Positions 1-7,412 of a DNA stretch of 20,221 nucleotides are shown piece after piece (the first letter of the stretch is position 1; every line of letters starts with the position of its first letter). A model generated the notes under the pieces. The model saw nothing but the letters and a program-made list of their open reading frames with translations, was not told where the DNA came from and did no database searches. The stretch spans positions 1 to 20,221 of the forward strand of contig BTTF01000035.1 of NCBI GenBank assembly GCA_036244995.1, read 5' to 3'. The DNA is from BMS3Bbin07 sp036244995. GTDB lineage: Bacteria; Nitrospirota; Thermodesulfovibrionia; Thermodesulfovibrionales; JdFR-85. A program made the translations under genes and the position numbers.

Positions 1-81
1 CTCAAGTCCCTCGGCGTATACTTTAAGTATGCTAAGCTCCTCGAACTCCAACATGAAGGCGGAAGTAACGACAACGCATAA
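1..81 (+). CDS. C-terminal fragment of an unrecognised protein
   Basis: The first 26 codons of the window are open in frame 1 and end with TAA at 79-81. The peptide begins LKSLGVYFKYAKLLEL and ends with a polar tail GGSNDNA. A hydrophobic/basic helix-like stretch followed by a short polar tail is compatible with a protein C-terminus, but no family motif is visible. The gene enters from outside the window, so its size and function are unknown. A chance open stretch of this length is also possible. Confidence 0.4.
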   Translation, partial: LKSLGVYFKYAKLLELQHEGGSNDNA

Positions 82-381
82 GGTCTCTCCCTGTCCACTG
101 TCAGACGGAATGCAACAGATTAAAAAGGGAACAGGTTGCTTTTTACGCCCCAGCTTTAGCCAAGGGTAGAGGTTGGGCTCGATGTTGAATCGTAACAATG
201 AAGACAGCCTCGGCCTTCAGACCGCATGAATGCTAAAAGTGCAAGCCTGCAAACTGGAAGCCATACTCTCTGCCCTATTGCAAATAAAGGCTTAATCGCT
301 TATTATATGAAAATAAATTTCTTGTTTTTGTCCGATAAACAAAAGGCTTAAGGAAGTTACTATTCGATATGAGAGACTATT
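82..381. other. Non-coding stretch with possible RNA structure
   Basis: No convincing gene lies in this 300-base stretch. The part up to about 290 is GC-balanced and can fold locally: CCCAGC can pair with GTTGGG (about 158-178), followed by CGAT/ATCG around a GTTGA loop (about 180-192). The part after about 290 is AT-rich and includes TTTTGT/ACAAAA (326-331 with 339-344), as expected for a promoter area ahead of the gene at 382. No -35/-10 pair is good enough to call. The composition change near 290 could mark the edge of an older inserted or decayed element, but no terminal repeats are visible. Confidence 0.4.
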
Positions 382-1245
382 GTGAGTTATATAAACATTG
401 AAAATGGGGCCGTACTCCGTTCATACCTGAATAGGTTTGAGGAGAAAGAGTTTCATATTATCGCTTTGGATATAGAGGCGGAGTGTAATTGTCATGCTTA
501 CGGGGAAAGATTGTGCCTGGCACAGATATTTGATGGAGTGAACCATGTAATCATTGATCCGTTCAATATAAGCAATAATACCCTTAAACTTCTCTTTGAG
601 AATCCGAACGTTCTGAAAGTAATGTATGATGCCGGAAGCGATTTGTCGCTGCTGAAAAACTCGGTCGGAATAGAAATAAAATCAATACTGGATTTAAGAC
701 CTGCAGTCGAGCTCCTTAACTATGGGAAAAAAGACCTTCATTCCATAATTGCATCAGAACTTGGGATAATCCTGGGTAAGAAAAGGAAATATCAGCAATA
801 TAACTGGACGAAAAGACCCATTGCCGAGGAGGCTATCGATTACGCGCTCAATGATGTAAGGCATCTGCTGGAATTGAAAGATATCATCCTGGCAAAACTT
901 TACGCAAAGAAATTAATGGAGATTTTTCTCCTGAAAAACCTGCAGGTACAGAACAAGGATTATACGAGAGCTCCGGAAGATAAATACAAGAAAATAAGTG
1001 GATACAACAGCCTTCAAAATGAACAGAAAAAATTCTTTCGAGAAATTTTCGATATCAGGGATAAGTATGCAAAACAGTGCAATCTCCCGCCTCATAATGT
1101 AATTCACAAAACCGATATAATCAGGATCACAAAGGATGCAGGATATATTGATCAAATACGCTTTTCAAAAAGACTTGGAAAAGATTTGGTCCAGAATATG
1201 CAACGGGAAATCAGAAAAGCCGCTAAAAGTTCATCAGTCGGATGA
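382..1245 (+). CDS. RNase D-like 3'-5' exonuclease (DEDDy family)
   Basis: This 287-aa cytoplasmic protein carries the DEDDy exonuclease fold. Exo I is DIEAE (Asp30, Glu32), Exo II is MYDAGSDLSLL with Asp87 as the expected metal ligand, and Exo III is YALNDVRHL (Tyr154, Asp158). All four acidic residues and the Tyr are present, so it should be active on RNA 3' ends, as in the RNase D family. It is shorter than E. coli RNase D (about 375 aa); the C-terminal ~100 residues are basic and helix-rich but I cannot assign clear HRDC repeats. The start is GTG, with GAGAG seven bases upstream. It converges on the tRNA-Sec gene 57 bp downstream. Whether it matures tRNA 3' ends is inferred from the family. 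The exonuclease assignment is firm, the exact substrate is not. Confidence 0.88.
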   Translation: MSYINIENGAVLRSYLNRFEEKEFHIIALDIEAECNCHAYGERLCLAQIFDGVNHVIIDPFNISNNTLKLLFENPNVLKVMYDAGSDLSLLKNSVGIEIKSILDLRPAVELLNYGKKDLHSIIASELGIILGKKRKYQQYNWTKRPIAEEAIDYALNDVRHLLELKDIILAKLYAKKLMEIFLLKNLQVQNKDYTRAPEDKYKKISGYNSLQNEQKKFFREIFDIRDKYAKQCNLPPHNVIHKTDIIRITKDAGYIDQIRFSKRLGKDLVQNMQREIRKAAKSSSVG

Positions 1246-1302
1246 CAAGGGTTTTTGAGATGCTTTCCGCTGTTTAACTTATCAAAGATAAAGAATAAGA
1301 AT

Positions 1303-1400
1303 TGGCGGGAGCGAGTGGGAATCGAACCCACCTTCCCCGCTTTTGGCAGGGAACACCGGATTTGAAGTCCGAGGGGGACACCAGAGCCCCAGTCACTCCC
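1303..1400 (-). tRNA. selC: tRNA-Sec (anticodon UCA)
   Basis: Read on the minus strand, the sequence folds as a bacterial selenocysteine tRNA. The acceptor stem has 8 bp (GGGAGTGA with TCGCTCCC) and the T stem 5 bp (GTGGG/CCCAC around TTCGATT), giving the 8+5 arrangement typical of bacterial tRNA-Sec. The anticodon loop is CTTCAAA, with anticodon TCA at 1363-1365 (plus-strand TGA). The extra arm is long, with an 8-bp stem (TTCCCTGC/GCGGGGAA). G73 and an encoded CCA end the gene at 1303. It reads UGA as selenocysteine after charging by SerRS and conversion by SelA, with delivery by SelB. None of selA, selB or selD is in the window. The gene implies that selenoproteins exist elsewhere in the genome. 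Confidence 0.97.
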
Positions 1401-1407
1401 ATGCTTG

Positions 1408-1437
1408 ATTTTACAGGGTTTTCGCTTTTTTCGTCAA
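1408..1437 (-). promoter_or_regulatory. Likely promoter of selC
   Basis: On the minus strand, TTGACG (1437-1432) is followed after 18 bp by TAAAAT (1413-1408). Transcription starting about seven bases past the -10 box would begin at about 1401, essentially at the mature 5' end of the tRNA (1400), so little or no 5' processing would be needed. This rests on consensus matching only. Confidence 0.6.
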
Positions 1438-1504
1438 ATAACACTATCGGGGAAATCAGGCTGATAGACTGACCTGTTTATCTTAAACCCCGGGAAGTCC
1501 CACC

Positions 1505-1531
1505 TTGTCACTGCTTTTGAGTTATTATAAA
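1505..1531 (+). promoter_or_regulatory. Candidate promoter of the PBP gene
   Basis: TTGTCA (1505-1510) and TATAAA (1526-1531) lie 15 bp apart; a shifted -10 (TAAAGA, 1528) would give 17 bp. Transcription would start at or just next to the GTG at 1537, leaving no room for a ribosome-binding site. The 15-bp spacing is short, so confidence is modest. Confidence 0.35.
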
Positions 1532-1536
1532 GAAGC

Positions 1537-3846
1537 GTGAAAATCAGGACAATCATTAAAATCTCATTTCTAATAGTCATATTAGCAGGCGTGGCTTTCT
1601 ATTTCTTCATCCTGAAGGACCTCCCGTCGGTGGAGCAGTTGAAATCATACAAACCGGCGGCGGTGACAAAGGTTTATGCCAATGACAATGTGCTTATAGG
1701 TGAGTTCAAGATGGAAAGGGGCAGGTATGTGCCTATCAGTGAAATCCCGCAGTATCTGGTCTATGCAGTGCTTGCAACAGAGGATTCAAGGTTTTTTGAG
1801 CACAAAGGGCTTGATTACTTTGCACTTATGCGCGCGCTGGGAACGGATGTTATTCACTGGAGGTTCAAGGAAGGGGGCAGTACAATTACGCAGCAGCTTG
1901 CCAAGATACTGTATCTCTCCCATGAGAAGACGCTGAGACGCAAGTTCCGGGAGGCGATACTTGCAATGAGGATAGAGAAGGAACTCTCAAAAGAGGAAAT
2001 ACTCGAACTCTATCTGAACAGGACATATTTTGGTGAAGGGGCTTACGGTGTTGAGATGGCTTCAAGGGTTTATTTCGGCAAGTCGGTGAGGGAGATAGAC
2101 CTTGCAGAGGCTGCAATGCTTGCCGGCCTTCTTAAGTCTCCCGGCTATTATTCCCCATACAAAAACATCAAAAGGGCTGAGGACCGGATGAAGCTGGTCT
2201 TGATGAGGATGGAAAAAGAGGGGTTTTTGAGGCCGTCAGAGAGGATTAGAGCTGCAAGGGAGGGGCTGAAGCTTTTGAATACAGGTGCCAAAAAAGAGGG
2301 TTACGGGTATTTTTTAAGCTATGTGCGTAATTACCTTGAAGAAGAATATGGTACGGAGATGGTTTATAAGGGTGGCCTCCGCGTGTACACCACGTTAAGA
2401 AGATGGGCCCAGATTCAGGCCAGGAGGGCACTGAGGGAAGGGCTTGAAGCCGTGGACAAGCAGAGGGGCTGGAGGGGAGTGACAGGACATATTGATGGAG
2501 TGGATGTGCAGAAAGAACTCGGCTCAATTGCCGGGGCGGACGGCCTTTCCTCCCTGAAAGGGGAGCTGTTGAGGGCAATTGTGCTCAGGGTATACAGAGG
2601 CAGGGCCATTCTGAAGGTCAACGGTGCCTATGGTATTCTGAAACTAAGGGATGCCCTGTGGGCAAGAAAGGTTTTTAGTCCCAAACAGAAGACCGCTTAT
2701 TATCAGGAGAACTTCAACCTTGAAAAGTTGCTCTCCAAAGGGGATGTAATCCTTGTGAAATTGACAAAGATAGAGGATGGAGTTGCTTATGTATCGCTGG
2801 AGCAGGAGCCGCTTGTCCAGGGGGCACTGATTGCGGTTCAACCCAGGACCGGATATATAGAGGCAATGGCGGGGGGGTACGATTTCAGGAAAAGTCAGTT
2901 CAACCGTGTACTGAACGCAAGACGGCAGGCGGGCTCGGCATTTAAACCCGTTGTTTATGCCCTTGCCCTTGAAAAAGGCCTGACCCCGGCAACCATAATA
3001 AAGGATGAACCAATAAGTTATCCTGCAGGGGATGGTGGGCAGTGGGAACCTGTTAATTATGACAGGAAATATTCCGGCCCTGTAAGGTTGCGGGAGGCAT
3101 TGGTGAATTCGCTCAATGTGGCCACTGTGAGGCTTGCGGAGTCTCTTGGAGTGGAAGACCTCGTCTCTTTTGCCAAGACCTGCGGGTTTGAAGGAAACAT
3201 CCCGAATGACCTCAGCCTCGCACTTGGCTCTCTGACGGTTTCTCCTCTGAGGCTCACGATGTGCTATACTGTCTTTGCAAATCAAGGGGTCAGAATGAAG
3301 CCTGTAGCCATTAAACAGGTGGTTTCTTCTGATGGACGAATCCTTGAGTTTAATATTCCCGAGGGTCATAAGGTAACTTCACCCGGGGTGGCTTATCTTG
3401 TAACCAGTATGCTGCAGGATGTAATACGGAGAGGTACGGGCAGAAGGGCTTCAGGACTCAAGGTGCCGTCTGCGGGGAAGACCGGGACGACCGATAACTT
3501 CATTGATGCCTGGTTTGTTGGTTATACCCCCGGGCTGCTTGCCGGAGTATGGGTTGGTTATGATAACCCTGTATCCTTAGGCAATGGCATGAGTGGTGGA
3601 AGGGTGGCTGCGCCCATCTGGCTGAATTTCATGAAGGCCGTTACAAAAAATGACACAGGGGATTTCATTAAACCTGATAATGTTGTAAAATATTACATAG
3701 ATAAAGAGACAGGCTTGCAGGTCCTGAATAATTCAGCTAATGCTGTTGAGGAGTATTTTATTGATGGGACGGAGCCTGAATGGAAGTACATGAACAGATT
3801 GAGAAAGTTGTTGAAAAGTTTATTTGGCGGAACAGGTAAGGACTAA
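1537..3846 (+). CDS. mrcA: Class A penicillin-binding protein (PBP1A type)
   Basis: This 769-aa bifunctional enzyme polymerises and cross-links peptidoglycan on the outer face of the inner membrane. A single N-terminal membrane anchor (about residues 5-26) is followed by the GT51 glycosyltransferase domain, with catalytic Glu82 in EDSRFFEH, the GGSTITQQLAK motif (113-123) and ELYLNRTYFGEGAYG. The transpeptidase domain has the nucleophile Ser467 in AGSAFK (SxxK, Lys470), SLN at 525-527 and KTG at 648-650. The region between about 300 and 430 is the usual linker insertion. All catalytic motifs are intact and the length fits the family. The start is GTG; no clear Shine-Dalgarno is present, see the candidate promoter just upstream. 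The TPR gene follows after 22 bp, suggesting co-transcription. Confidence 0.95.
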   Translation: MKIRTIIKISFLIVILAGVAFYFFILKDLPSVEQLKSYKPAAVTKVYANDNVLIGEFKMERGRYVPISEIPQYLVYAVLATEDSRFFEHKGLDYFALMRALGTDVIHWRFKEGGSTITQQLAKILYLSHEKTLRRKFREAILAMRIEKELSKEEILELYLNRTYFGEGAYGVEMASRVYFGKSVREIDLAEAAMLAGLLKSPGYYSPYKNIKRAEDRMKLVLMRMEKEGFLRPSERIRAAREGLKLLNTGAKKEGYGYFLSYVRNYLEEEYGTEMVYKGGLRVYTTLRRWAQIQARRALREGLEAVDKQRGWRGVTGHIDGVDVQKELGSIAGADGLSSLKGELLRAIVLRVYRGRAILKVNGAYGILKLRDALWARKVFSPKQKTAYYQENFNLEKLLSKGDVILVKLTKIEDGVAYVSLEQEPLVQGALIAVQPRTGYIEAMAGGYDFRKSQFNRVLNARRQAGSAFKPVVYALALEKGLTPATIIKDEPISYPAGDGGQWEPVNYDRKYSGPVRLREALVNSLNVATVRLAESLGVEDLVSFAKTCGFEGNIPNDLSLALGSLTVSPLRLTMCYTVFANQGVRMKPVAIKQVVSSDGRILEFNIPEGHKVTSPGVAYLVTSMLQDVIRRGTGRRASGLKVPSAGKTGTTDNFIDAWFVGYTPGLLAGVWVGYDNPVSLGNGMSGGRVAAPIWLNFMKAVTKNDTGDFIKPDNVVKYYIDKETGLQVLNNSANAVEEYFIDGTEPEWKYMNRLRKLLKSLFGGTGKD

Positions 3847-3868
3847 TCAAGAAACCAAGGAGGATGGT

Positions 3869-4195
3869 ATGAAAAGGGTTTTGTATATGATTGTAATGAT
3901 TGTTATGATAATCTCTTTGTCTCTGATGATGGCGCCGGGTGTTTTGAATGCACAGCCAAACGGCACTTACGGCCATGCGCTCTCCCAGTATAAAGCGGGC
4001 AACTTTAAAGAAGCGGTTAAAGAACTGAGGGATTACCTGCAGAAAAGACCGGAACCCTCAGCATATTACCTTATGGGATACGCCTTGTATGAGCTTGACA
4101 GGTACGAAGAGGCCATGAAGTATTTTGATGAGGCATATTTGGTGGACCCGGAGTTCACACCCGAACAGATAGATTTCCAACGCGCAAAACCCTAA
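3869..4195 (+). CDS. Small exported TPR-repeat protein
   Basis: The 108-aa product has a signal peptide (MKR, then a long hydrophobic stretch, likely cut after LNA at about residue 28) and about two tetratricopeptide repeats (roughly 34-95), recognisable from the spacing in YALYELDRYEEAMKYFDEAY. It is probably a periplasmic scaffold or partner protein. The start at 3869 is chosen over an in-frame start 45 bp upstream because AAGGAGG lies just before it and because it opens directly with the signal peptide. It follows the PBP gene by 22 bp, so a role near peptidoglycan synthesis is possible, but this rests on position only. Its TAA overlaps the stop codon of the convergent regulator gene in the tetranucleotide CTAA. 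Confidence 0.82.
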   Translation: MKRVLYMIVMIVMIISLSLMMAPGVLNAQPNGTYGHALSQYKAGNFKEAVKELRDYLQKRPEPSAYYLMGYALYELDRYEEAMKYFDEAYLVDPEFTPEQIDFQRAKP

Positions 4196-4650
4196 CCGGA
4201 ATCCGGTTCTGATACTTTTCCGACCATCTGCGAGATATAGACAATGCAATCTTCACATATCCTCTCAGGTTCACTGTTACATATCATGCGGTTGAGCTCC
4301 CAGCAGGGTTTGCTCTTGTCAATATAGGCGGAACAGAAGTCTCTTGTCTTTTCCGGACAGTCGGTTATCTGCCAGCACGGGGCATACTCCAGGAGCTTCT
4401 TGATCCCCTCAATACTTATCTTCTTTATATGGATAAGGTCTCTCAGGCATTTCAGCCATTTGATATCGTTTTCAGAATAGTATCTGTTCTTGTTTCTACG
4501 TGCAGGTTTTATCATGCCGTGTTTTTCATAAAGCCGCAAGGTCTGATCTGTGGTGCCGATTAATTCAGCCACTATCCCTATAGGATAAAGAGGCATAGCC
4601 ATCTTTTCCTCTTCCGTCATATCTTTTCTTGTCTTTTTCTTTTCTTTCAT
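4192..4650 (-). CDS. MerR-family regulator with C-terminal two-CW cysteine-rich domain
   Basis: The 152-aa protein begins with a basic tail and then a MerR-type winged helix-turn-helix (about residues 21-90): PIGIVAELIGTTDQTLRLYE, then the wing with RRNKNRYYS. This looks like the HspR/GlnR branch, which has a short or no coiled coil. The remainder is rich in cysteine: Cys92-Trp93, Cys98, Cys106, Cys116-Trp117, Cys124, Cys132 and Cys135. The two CW pairs and the spacing resemble the 'two-CW' domain known from some chemotaxis and sensor proteins, which suggests metal, Fe-S or redox sensing; that is inference. The start used is the first Met; Met17 has a better Shine-Dalgarno (GAGG) and could be the real start. 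It converges on the TPR gene. Four AAGTCC motifs lie upstream. Confidence 0.85.
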   Translation of the reverse strand: MKEKKKTRKDMTEEEKMAMPLYPIGIVAELIGTTDQTLRLYEKHGMIKPARRNKNRYYSENDIKWLKCLRDLIHIKKISIEGIKKLLEYAPCWQITDCPEKTRDFCSAYIDKSKPCWELNRMICNSEPERICEDCIVYISQMVGKVSEPDSG

Positions 4651-4678
4651 TTTAAACCATCACCCCATTTCATCCTGT

Positions 4679-4807
4679 AAGTCCGGGCGCACTATTATTG
4701 TCAGTTCAGCAGGACTTTCATGTTCTGATTCCGACGCGGTCATCGCGGACTTATTGTTGCCGTAAGCCTTCAATTGAGGTTACAGATATCCCGGACAGTC
4801 AGGACTT
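4679..4807. promoter_or_regulatory. Cluster of four AAGTCC motifs upstream of the MerR-family gene
   Basis: AAGTCC occurs at 4679-4684, and its complement GGACTT at 4712-4717, 4747-4752 and 4802-4807. The first and second form an inverted pair. Each is followed, in its own orientation, by G or T and then G or C. By rough count about 0.1 copy would be expected by chance on both strands of this 236-bp gap. CTGACA and TACAGG, 19 bp apart on the minus strand, could be a MerR-style long-spacer promoter, but the -10 is weak. Confidence 0.4.
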
Positions 4808-4811
4808 TTAC

Positions 4812-4847
4812 TAATTATAATTATTAAAAACTTTTTTAATTAAAAAA
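4812..4847. repeat. Two perfect AT palindromes
   Basis: TAATTATAATTA (4812-4823) and TTTTTTAATTAAAAAA (4832-4847) are each perfect palindromes within an AT-only stretch downstream of the comF end of the minus-strand operon and upstream of the MerR-family gene. They could help end transcription from the operon or bind an architectural protein. There is no GC stem, so this is not a standard intrinsic terminator. Confidence 0.5.
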
Positions 4848-4886
4848 AGCAAGGTAATTCAACGATTGTCTGATATGTACCCTGCG

Positions 4887-5597
4887 TTATTCGGATTTTG
4901 TCCGTGCGAGAACGGCCCCATAGACCTCTTTTACGCCTGCACGGAGGAGAACCCTTGCACATTCATTAATAGTGGCCCCGGTTGTCATTACATCATCAAC
5001 AATAAAAACACGGCCGGGCAGAAGTTTTTTGCCGGGTCGGTTAACCGAGAAGGCACCTTTTGGATTTTTGAGACGTTTTGCCCTTGACAGGAGGCTCTGA
5101 GGCGGTATGTCTCCGGGCTTAACGAGGATGTTTGGTTCCAGGGGAAGCGAGAATTCCCTGGAGAGGAGATGGCACAGGAGATGGCTTTGATTAAAACCCC
5201 GCAGAATCAGCCTTTCCTTACTCAGGGGGACAGGCAGGAATACATCCACAGGCGGCAACGGAAGAGAGCAGAGGAGTCTACCCAACGGGATGGAGAGTCT
5301 TCGAACCTTTTCAAACTTCAGGAGATTGATTGCTGTCTTCAGTACTCCCTCATAATCCCCAAAGACATATATTTTTTTGTAGTGAGGGCTTTCTTTTATA
5401 CAGGTTATACATTTAAAGTCATAATCCGGGGGGAGTGCAATTCCACAGGTGCGGCATCTTTTTATGTCGGGGTTATGAGTTAATGATTGCCAGCAGTCAG
5501 TGCAAAAGGGAGCGTATTTCAGGTTGTCGGTGAGACCGTTACAGGAAGGACATCTTGAGGGGAAGATCAGGTTAAAGAGCTTCCACATTTTCCGCAT
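4887..5597 (-). CDS. comF: ComF-family phosphoribosyltransferase
   Basis: The 236-aa protein has the ComF layout. An N-terminal double zinc ribbon carries eight cysteines (16, 19, 32, 35 and 48, 51, 63, 66), and a type I phosphoribosyltransferase domain carries the PRPP loop VDDVMTTGAT (about 200-209, Asp201 and Asp202). ComF proteins are linked to natural transformation in Firmicutes and Proteobacteria, but many members have no proven substrate. It is the last gene of the minus-strand run and overlaps the PilZ gene by 31 bp, so translation is probably coupled. A second Met three codons in (5588) is an alternative start. The family call is firm; a competence role is not shown here, as no other com genes are present. 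Confidence 0.9.
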   Translation of the reverse strand: MRKMWKLFNLIFPSRCPSCNGLTDNLKYAPFCTDCWQSLTHNPDIKRCRTCGIALPPDYDFKCITCIKESPHYKKIYVFGDYEGVLKTAINLLKFEKVRRLSIPLGRLLCSLPLPPVDVFLPVPLSKERLILRGFNQSHLLCHLLSREFSLPLEPNILVKPGDIPPQSLLSRAKRLKNPKGAFSVNRPGKKLLPGRVFIVDDVMTTGATINECARVLLRAGVKEVYGAVLARTKSE

Positions 5598-6064
5598 CTC
5601 GGTTTCATGGAAAGTGCTTCAACCTTGACCCTGTTCTTTATCCCGCAGGCAGGGCAGGTCCTGATGACAACTTCTTCTTCCGAACCCTCTTCTGCCGGGA
5701 CCGTGGTTTTAATTCCCGTTATATCAGCTGGTTTTGAAGTATTGTCAGTTATGCCGATGAGCTCTTCCCTGACAAACTTTACATAAGTGTTGTCACTTTC
5801 ATGAATCTCTATCCCCATACCGTTTTTAACCAGAGGTAAATGGGTCTTTACAGTCCGCCTCACCACCCCCTTCAAATGTGCAGTAGAGCCATCAGGAAGC
5901 ATAAGTTGTATATTAACCGTAGTTCCGGGGACAAACCCATGCTGGGTCCTGATAAACAGTCCCTGCTCTGATAGGTCGGAGGATATACCTCTGAAGGTCA
6001 TGTCTCCGGAACTGAACTCGGTCTCAATACGTTTTGTATACCGTTTATGTCTCCGTTTCGACAT
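5567..6064 (-). CDS. PilZ-domain protein with C-terminal zinc ribbon
   Basis: The 165-aa protein has an N-terminal PilZ domain (about residues 3-105) with the c-di-GMP signature: RRHKR (Arg4, Arg8) and DLSEQG (Asp30 to Gly35, matching the usual D/N-x-S-x-x-G). An acidic linker follows, then a zinc-ribbon-like end with CPAC near residue 137 and CGKC near residue 157. Both c-di-GMP-contacting motifs are complete, so ligand binding is likely. The ribbon resembles those that open some Nitrospirota and Desulfobacterota receptor-type proteins. The start ATG shares one base with the purA stop (TAATG), and the 3' end overlaps comF, so all three are likely co-translated. The target process (motility, adhesion or other) cannot be told from this window. 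Confidence 0.85.
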   Translation of the reverse strand: MSKRRHKRYTKRIETEFSSGDMTFRGISSDLSEQGLFIRTQHGFVPGTTVNIQLMLPDGSTAHLKGVVRRTVKTHLPLVKNGMGIEIHESDNTYVKFVREELIGITDNTSKPADITGIKTTVPAEEGSEEEVVIRTCPACGIKNRVKVEALSMKPRCGKCGSSLT

Positions 6065-7356
6065 TATTTGAAGTGTTCTTTAAGCTTTATAATGTCCTCT
6101 CTCTTCTGACCTGTAGAGATTATATCAATGTTTATGCCAAGGGTTTCCTCAATCATCTTTATATAATCCCGGGCATTTTTCGGTAATTTGGAAAACTCTG
6201 TAACACCGAGTGTCGATTCATGCCATCCCTTAAATTCCCTGTAGATGGGTTCGCACTCCTCAAGCACCGGTAGTTCGCCGGGAAACTCTTCAAGGGTTTT
6301 CCCCTTGTAGCGATAACCAAAACACACCTTGATCGTATCAAAGCCGTCGAGAATATCGAGTTTTGTAAGCACAAGCCCTGCAAGTCCGTTAACCCTTACC
6401 GCATGTCTCAGCACCACCATGTCCAGCCATCCACACCTTCTTGGCCTTCCGGTGGTAGCCCCGAACTCACCTCCCTGTTCCCTTATCTTTTCACCAAGGG
6501 CATCATGGATTTCTGTGGTGAAAGGTCCTCCCCCCACCCTTGTTGTATAGGCCTTTGCCACGCCGAGCACGGCATCTATACGTGTTGGACCAACACCCAG
6601 TCCTGTGCACGCGCCTCCTGCAGTAGCCGAGGATGAGGTCACATATGGATATGTGCCGTGATCTATATCAAGCAGTGTCCCCTGCGCCCCTTCAAAGAGG
6701 ACATTTCCCCCTTCATCAAGCGCCCTGTTGACAAGGATATCCGTATCATCAATGTAGTCTTTGAGTTTTTCGGCATAGCCCATGTACTCAGAATAGATAT
6801 CTTCAACATCAAAGGTCTCTGTCCCGTAAAGATTTTTGAGGATATAGTTGAGGTCATTGAGATTGGCCTGCAGCTTGTCTCTGAAGACATCCGGATAATA
6901 GAGGTCTGCAACCCTTATGCCGGTTCTTGCCATCTTGTCCATGTAGGCAGGGCCTATGCCCCTGCCTGTAGTGCCTATTTTCCTGTTGCCCTTGAGTGCC
7001 TCTTTCTCTCTCTCTATGGCGATATGGTAAGGCATTATAAGGTGTGCACTCCTGCTTATCCTGAGGCTGCCGTTCAACTTTACGCCCCGCTTCTCCAGCC
7101 CTTCCATCTCCTCTATCAGTGCCTCGGGGTTTATAACCACTCCGTTTCCTATCAGGCATAGCTTTCCGCTGTGCAGGATCCCCGACGGTATAAGATGGAG
7201 AACGAATTTCTCATCATTAATAACCACTGTATGCCCGGCATTATGACCACCCTGAAACCGTGCAACCACATCGGCCTTATCCGTTAATGAATCAACGATC
7301 TTTCCTTTTCCTTCGTCACCCCACTGGGCTCCGAGGATAACAACTGCTCTGGACAT
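6064..7356 (-). CDS. purA: Adenylosuccinate synthetase
   Basis: The 430-aa enzyme condenses IMP and aspartate with GTP to form adenylosuccinate, the first committed step to AMP. Landmarks include QWGDEGKGKIVD with catalytic Asp14, GGHNAGHT with catalytic His42, TTGRGIGPAYMDK, the IMP-binding FEGAQGTLLDIDHGTYP, and TTGRPRRCGWLD. Length and motifs are fully normal. AGGAGG lies about eight bases before the ATG. It follows hisZ by 56 bp in the same operon and overlaps the PilZ gene by one base. Proximity to hisZ makes sense because the first histidine step consumes ATP and PRPP. Confidence 0.98.
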   Translation of the reverse strand: MSRAVVILGAQWGDEGKGKIVDSLTDKADVVARFQGGHNAGHTVVINDEKFVLHLIPSGILHSGKLCLIGNGVVINPEALIEEMEGLEKRGVKLNGSLRISRSAHLIMPYHIAIEREKEALKGNRKIGTTGRGIGPAYMDKMARTGIRVADLYYPDVFRDKLQANLNDLNYILKNLYGTETFDVEDIYSEYMGYAEKLKDYIDDTDILVNRALDEGGNVLFEGAQGTLLDIDHGTYPYVTSSSATAGGACTGLGVGPTRIDAVLGVAKAYTTRVGGGPFTTEIHDALGEKIREQGGEFGATTGRPRRCGWLDMVVLRHAVRVNGLAGLVLTKLDILDGFDTIKVCFGYRYKGKTLEEFPGELPVLEECEPIYREFKGWHESTLGVTEFSKLPKNARDYIKMIEETLGINIDIISTGQKREDIIKLKEHFK

Positions 7357-7412
7357 GTAAAAAACCTCCTGAAACTGAATTATGTAAAAGTGTTACGCTA
7401 TTTGATGTACCG

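Noticed and set aside
2644..3369. Open frame of 241 codons on the minus strand
   Set aside because: It lies fully inside the PBP gene on the opposite strand, with no family pattern, while the plus-strand gene has all its catalytic motifs.
4831..4850. AT palindrome as an intrinsic terminator of the comF operon
   Set aside because: It has no GC-rich stem; the pairing is A-T only and gives no reason to expect termination.
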